From the NCBI GenBank assembly GCA_022885665.1, contig JAGQDJ010000237.1, positions 286 through 64,285 of the forward strand: a DNA stretch of 64,000 bases, in the 5' to 3' direction. The notes beneath the pieces were generated by a model. That model searched no databases. It worked only from the letters and a program-made list of their open reading frames with translations, and was not told the origin of the DNA. The position numbers and the translations under genes are program-made. Of the stretch, positions 60,421 through 64,000 are shown piece by piece. The stretch comes from Triops longicaudatus. Taxonomy: Eukaryota; Arthropoda; Branchiopoda; Notostraca; Triopsidae. Each line of letters opens with the position of its first letter. Within the stretch, counting starts at the first letter, position 1.

Positions 60421-63400
60421 TGAGTAATAAAGAGAAAATTAATAGAACAAATCGATGCGATAATAAAATAAAGAAAAATAGGTGTGTGAAATAGTTTCTA
60501 TAATAATATCTGATAGAGAAGCGATTTGGATATTCTTCTAAGTGTATATTCCATTGTTACCGTCAATGCCGTCTTAAACCTCTCCACGCGCTTATGACAC
60601 TGCGGAACAGGGAATCACTTCTTTGCCAAGAGATATTGGGATACAAAGAACCGAAGTCCTTAGCTTTGAACGTATTTTACCACAACGTCACAACTTGTAA
60701 CGCTTATAACACAAAGAAATCACCCTAACTTATCATTCATAAGCTACTAAGACAATTTATAGTCACTAAAAGTAACTCGTGTCAACACGCAGCAAGCACT
60801 ACTTATTATTTTCTTTTCCATTTGAACATACATTTTCCATTTTTCCATTTGAACATTTGAACTCTTTCTTTCAACACTAACTTCAAGTTCATTCTAATAC
60901 CCTTTATATAAAAAAACAGAAGTAGCCTCACCATAGGGACTACACAGGGGAAATTAATTCCTGGTTTGCAAGTTCCGGGTTTATTCTTGGAAATTCTAAA
61001 TAGAAAGGGTGTTTATAGGGAAACAGGAGAAATTATAGGAGGAAGAGTTCATAGGAGAAAATCCCTTGCGGCTTCGTCCGGAACATCCTTTAAAAAACCA
61101 TGATATTAATGGGATTTCAATTACTATTATGGTCACATATTACGAAGTTCTTGCAACATTTAGTACTTGCATTAACAACCATGTTTTTTTTCTGTTTAAC
61201 TAAAAAGTTACATTCGTATCGATTAGTTGTAGTAAGATTGAATTAAATGATACTCATAGGTTTGAATTGGTTTTCAGTTTTTGTTCCATTCCCGGTTTCA
61301 GCGAATAGCAATTTCTTTGTAGAATTTTATTTGGTACGATTTGTTTAAAGCTCGTTTCCGCATGCCCAATCGGACGATATGCTGCAAATGTGCCTCAGGT
61401 GCAGACAGGTTTCTCAATATAATTACGTAAACTTTTTGCTATCCCTATTGTTTTAGGTCCATTTGAGATGACATTGTTGTTGTTCTATTATTAATCATAA
61501 GGTAACTCCGTTGTTAATTTACATTAAGCTGTAACACTTCTACAATAAACTTTTTAAATAGAAGATTTTTCGTCACAGTTTGAATGTTAACTGAACGAAT
61601 GTAAGGAAACCTTGTGTTTTCAAGTTCCCGAAATAAGTTTGCTTTTCCCTTTTAACCGTAATTTACTATGTTTAGTAATTAGGTGCACTAATGTGACAAT
61701 TTCGTTCCACCTTCCTGGAAACGCCTGTTTTATTAGCAATTTAAAGCATAACAGAACATGTTCAACTCGCTAAACATCGTAAAACATGGTGTTCATAAAC
61801 CTTTTTCCTCTGGCGGTATCAGATTCACTCTTCCCTCGCAACCATTTTTCTCTCTCCTGACAGTGCAGATATTACTGCAGCGTTAATGCAATTACAGAAC
61901 GTTACGAGTGGTTGGTAAGTCGCCAACACATATCAAACATCCCATAGCCCCGCCCCGTCCATCAGTTCCGAGACATTAGAAGCCCCAGATAGAAGGGTCC
62001 ATAAAAATGAAGTACGCTGAATATGCAAACTTCCGTGTCCAGTGTCTTAGCGTACGGTACTGCCCTTGAATATCATGTCAACGACGTGTATGTCTGCAGA
62101 AATAAGTTCAGACGAACTTGCAATTCCAATATGACGTTCAGCCTTCGCGATTTTGCTGTAGTCAAGTGGCAATTAACTTTTTATTACGCTCTTAATGATA
62201 ATTTGGGTGGCAGTCTGCATAATGCCACTCGAATCCAGTGAAAAGCTTTTGTGAGCGTCAGAAAGTTCTATGAACGTTCTATCTTTACCTTCAGACTTGT
62301 TTTTTCCAAAGCTGCGCCCTCTTAGTAGGTCTGAAGCGTGAGCAGCTTGTCTTATAAGTAAATCCACTGGGAAATCTCTGGAATTCCGCTTTTTTGCTCG
62401 TGATCGACAACAAAAAAACGTTTGGAGAAGCGAAATAAAATCTCGAATCAAGGGTACGCAGTACGAGCAACATTTTGGAGAGTAATCGACAGAAAAATAC
62501 TGGATTGCAAGGACACAACAAGTTCGATGACACAGCTCATCCATTTCGGGACGAAAGTTCTCGTAAAATATGCCCATTTTGGGTACATCGTAAAACGAGT
62601 CTAACTGTCCATCCCAGTAATAGTAATTTGTTGTTCATCCCAGCAATAGTACTGGATGCAAAGTTAAATTTCACTGACACGCACAAACAAGATGAACATT
62701 AAGACTTTTGTGCCAAAAGAAAATTTGTCGTACAGTGTGCCGGAACATTTATTCATCGCTAAGTGACGAGCTAAAAGAAAAAGAACTTTGAAGGCAGATT
62801 TTCTAAGTCTGTCGAGCTCAAAATGTAGTTGGACTTGATTCAAGTCAATGATAATGTATAGAATGTCAGTCAAATTTAAGTAAATGAATAAAATACGTTC
62901 AGCACTTCATGTGATAAATCATAAGAAAGCTGAGAGAGGCAAAAGCGCTCTTTGACGAGTTGAAACAGCGAAATATCAAACATGTATCCGCGAGATGGGG
63001 AAACACTTATTTAAAAAATAAACAAAAACATTCCGTTAACTTTTCCACGCTGTGATGCCCAGGAATCGTGCGAATATTGGTTATGTTGTGGATGAATGAT
63101 AAAATCTTCAAAGAGTCTCAAGGATATCTTTGAGCTTGTGTGAAAAGGAAATGTGCTGAGACTCGCGGAAAGAAAGATTGGTTTCTGATAATTGATTTAT
63201 GAATTGCAACGAAATCTGCCATCACCCAAGGATTTTTGGCGTCGTGAGGAAGGAACGGTCGCAGAACAATAGCTGGGACATGAATCATGACATCTTTTGT
63301 TTTCGGTAGGTGGAGAGACGCAATGAATTACTTATTGTTGACATTTGGCCATCTTTTCCGTTGGAGACACCAGATGTGCCAAGGTTCCACGAGAAATAAA

Positions 63401-64000
63401 TAACGAACGTTTGGCCACACACAAAAACCCCGGAAGGAAAGCATTCCCCCATTTGAATTGCGCTACTCGGTAAGTTTGACAGCTTCCTTTTTATCCAGCT
63501 ACTGAGGACAACTCCATTTATGCGAACCAGCTCAAAACATGCACAGTTTGCTTTGCAGAAACTGACGTTTTGGAAACCTTCCTGTACATGCACAACCAAC
63601 AAATGATCTACACGTGCCTTCTAAGCAATAAAAGCATTGATTATCGGTAGGAAGAATAAAACACCAATTATTGTAATCTTTCTTGGGTGAACAAAAGCTT
63701 GAACAAAACTTCTTAAAAACATATCCCGCATTTTACAGAAAAGATGCGGAAAATAAATCTATTCACTGAGACAAGTTTGAGTGTATTCTTCTGATTTATG
63801 TTTTAACGGAAGAATCCTTCTTTAAAGCAGATTAAATCAAAATGGTTAAGGAATTTCTTACTTAAGAACATAATGAAAAAGATTACGACAGCATACCCAG
63901 TGAGTTGTGTGTATTTATCGTAAAAATACCTATAAACCTTTTCACGCTAACAAGAATAACAATTTATCACGTTTCTTTTTATTTCGGGAAATACTATCTA
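60421..64000. other. Gene desert to window end, no gene recognised
   Basis: AT-rich DNA with overlapping open frames on both strands at 62023-62873 and a 105-codon minus frame at 63285-63602. None carries a recognisable motif. Confidence 0.4.

Noticed and set aside
1..64000. CRISPR arrays, operons or other prokaryotic systems
   Set aside because: No regularly spaced identical repeats, no ribosome binding sites and no long gene-dense frames. The two genes are intron-rich.

Overview
This is a 64-kb, AT-rich, gene-poor piece of animal nuclear DNA. Coding capacity is broken into short exons with GT-AG introns, no prokaryotic gene organisation is present, and the intergenic space holds remnants of hAT-like DNA transposons, a non-LTR retrotransposon, fold-back elements and minisatellites. 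Several tracts of degenerate CCTAA/TTAGG pentamers (about 9.9, 16.9, 30.1, 41.0 and 59.8 kb) resemble the arthropod telomere unit. Together with the hAT type this suggests an invertebrate, possibly an arthropod, but the species cannot be told from this window.

Two real genes are present, both on the minus strand and both reconstructable from start to stop. (1) A Wnt ligand gene, best matched to Wnt7, has six coding exons between 12441 and 4004. The joined frame is 1056 bp (351 residues) with a signal peptide, 24 mature cysteines, the acylated-serine motif and a C-terminal cysteine cluster. The signal-peptide exon lies 4.6 kb away from the rest. (2) An ataxin-10 (ATXN10) orthologue has seven coding exons between 23072 and 18236. 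The joined frame is 1425 bp (474 residues), close to the human length, with the conserved C-terminal ataxin-10 block.

The two genes are adjacent and in tandem, ATXN10 upstream, separated by 5.8 kb. In human, ATXN10 and WNT7B are neighbours at 22q13.31, so the window appears to preserve an ancient microsyntenic pair. The 5.8-kb spacer, with a CpG-rich patch at 14.9-15.4 kb, is the natural place to look for shared or Wnt7-specific control elements.

Layout: 1-756 hAT transposon debris; 757-4003 unassigned; 4004-12441 Wnt7; 12442-18235 spacer; 18236-23072 ATXN10; 23100-64000 a desert with a BED-type zinc-finger remnant (27.5 kb), a two-copy dispersed repeat (28.0 and 60.1 kb), a 2.1-kb element with about 300-bp terminal inverted repeats (30.3-32.4 kb), a 155-bp fold-back element (40.4 kb), an internally deleted LINE (54.7-56.0 kb) and a 24-bp minisatellite (56.5 kb). 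Most of the remaining desert shows nothing I can name.
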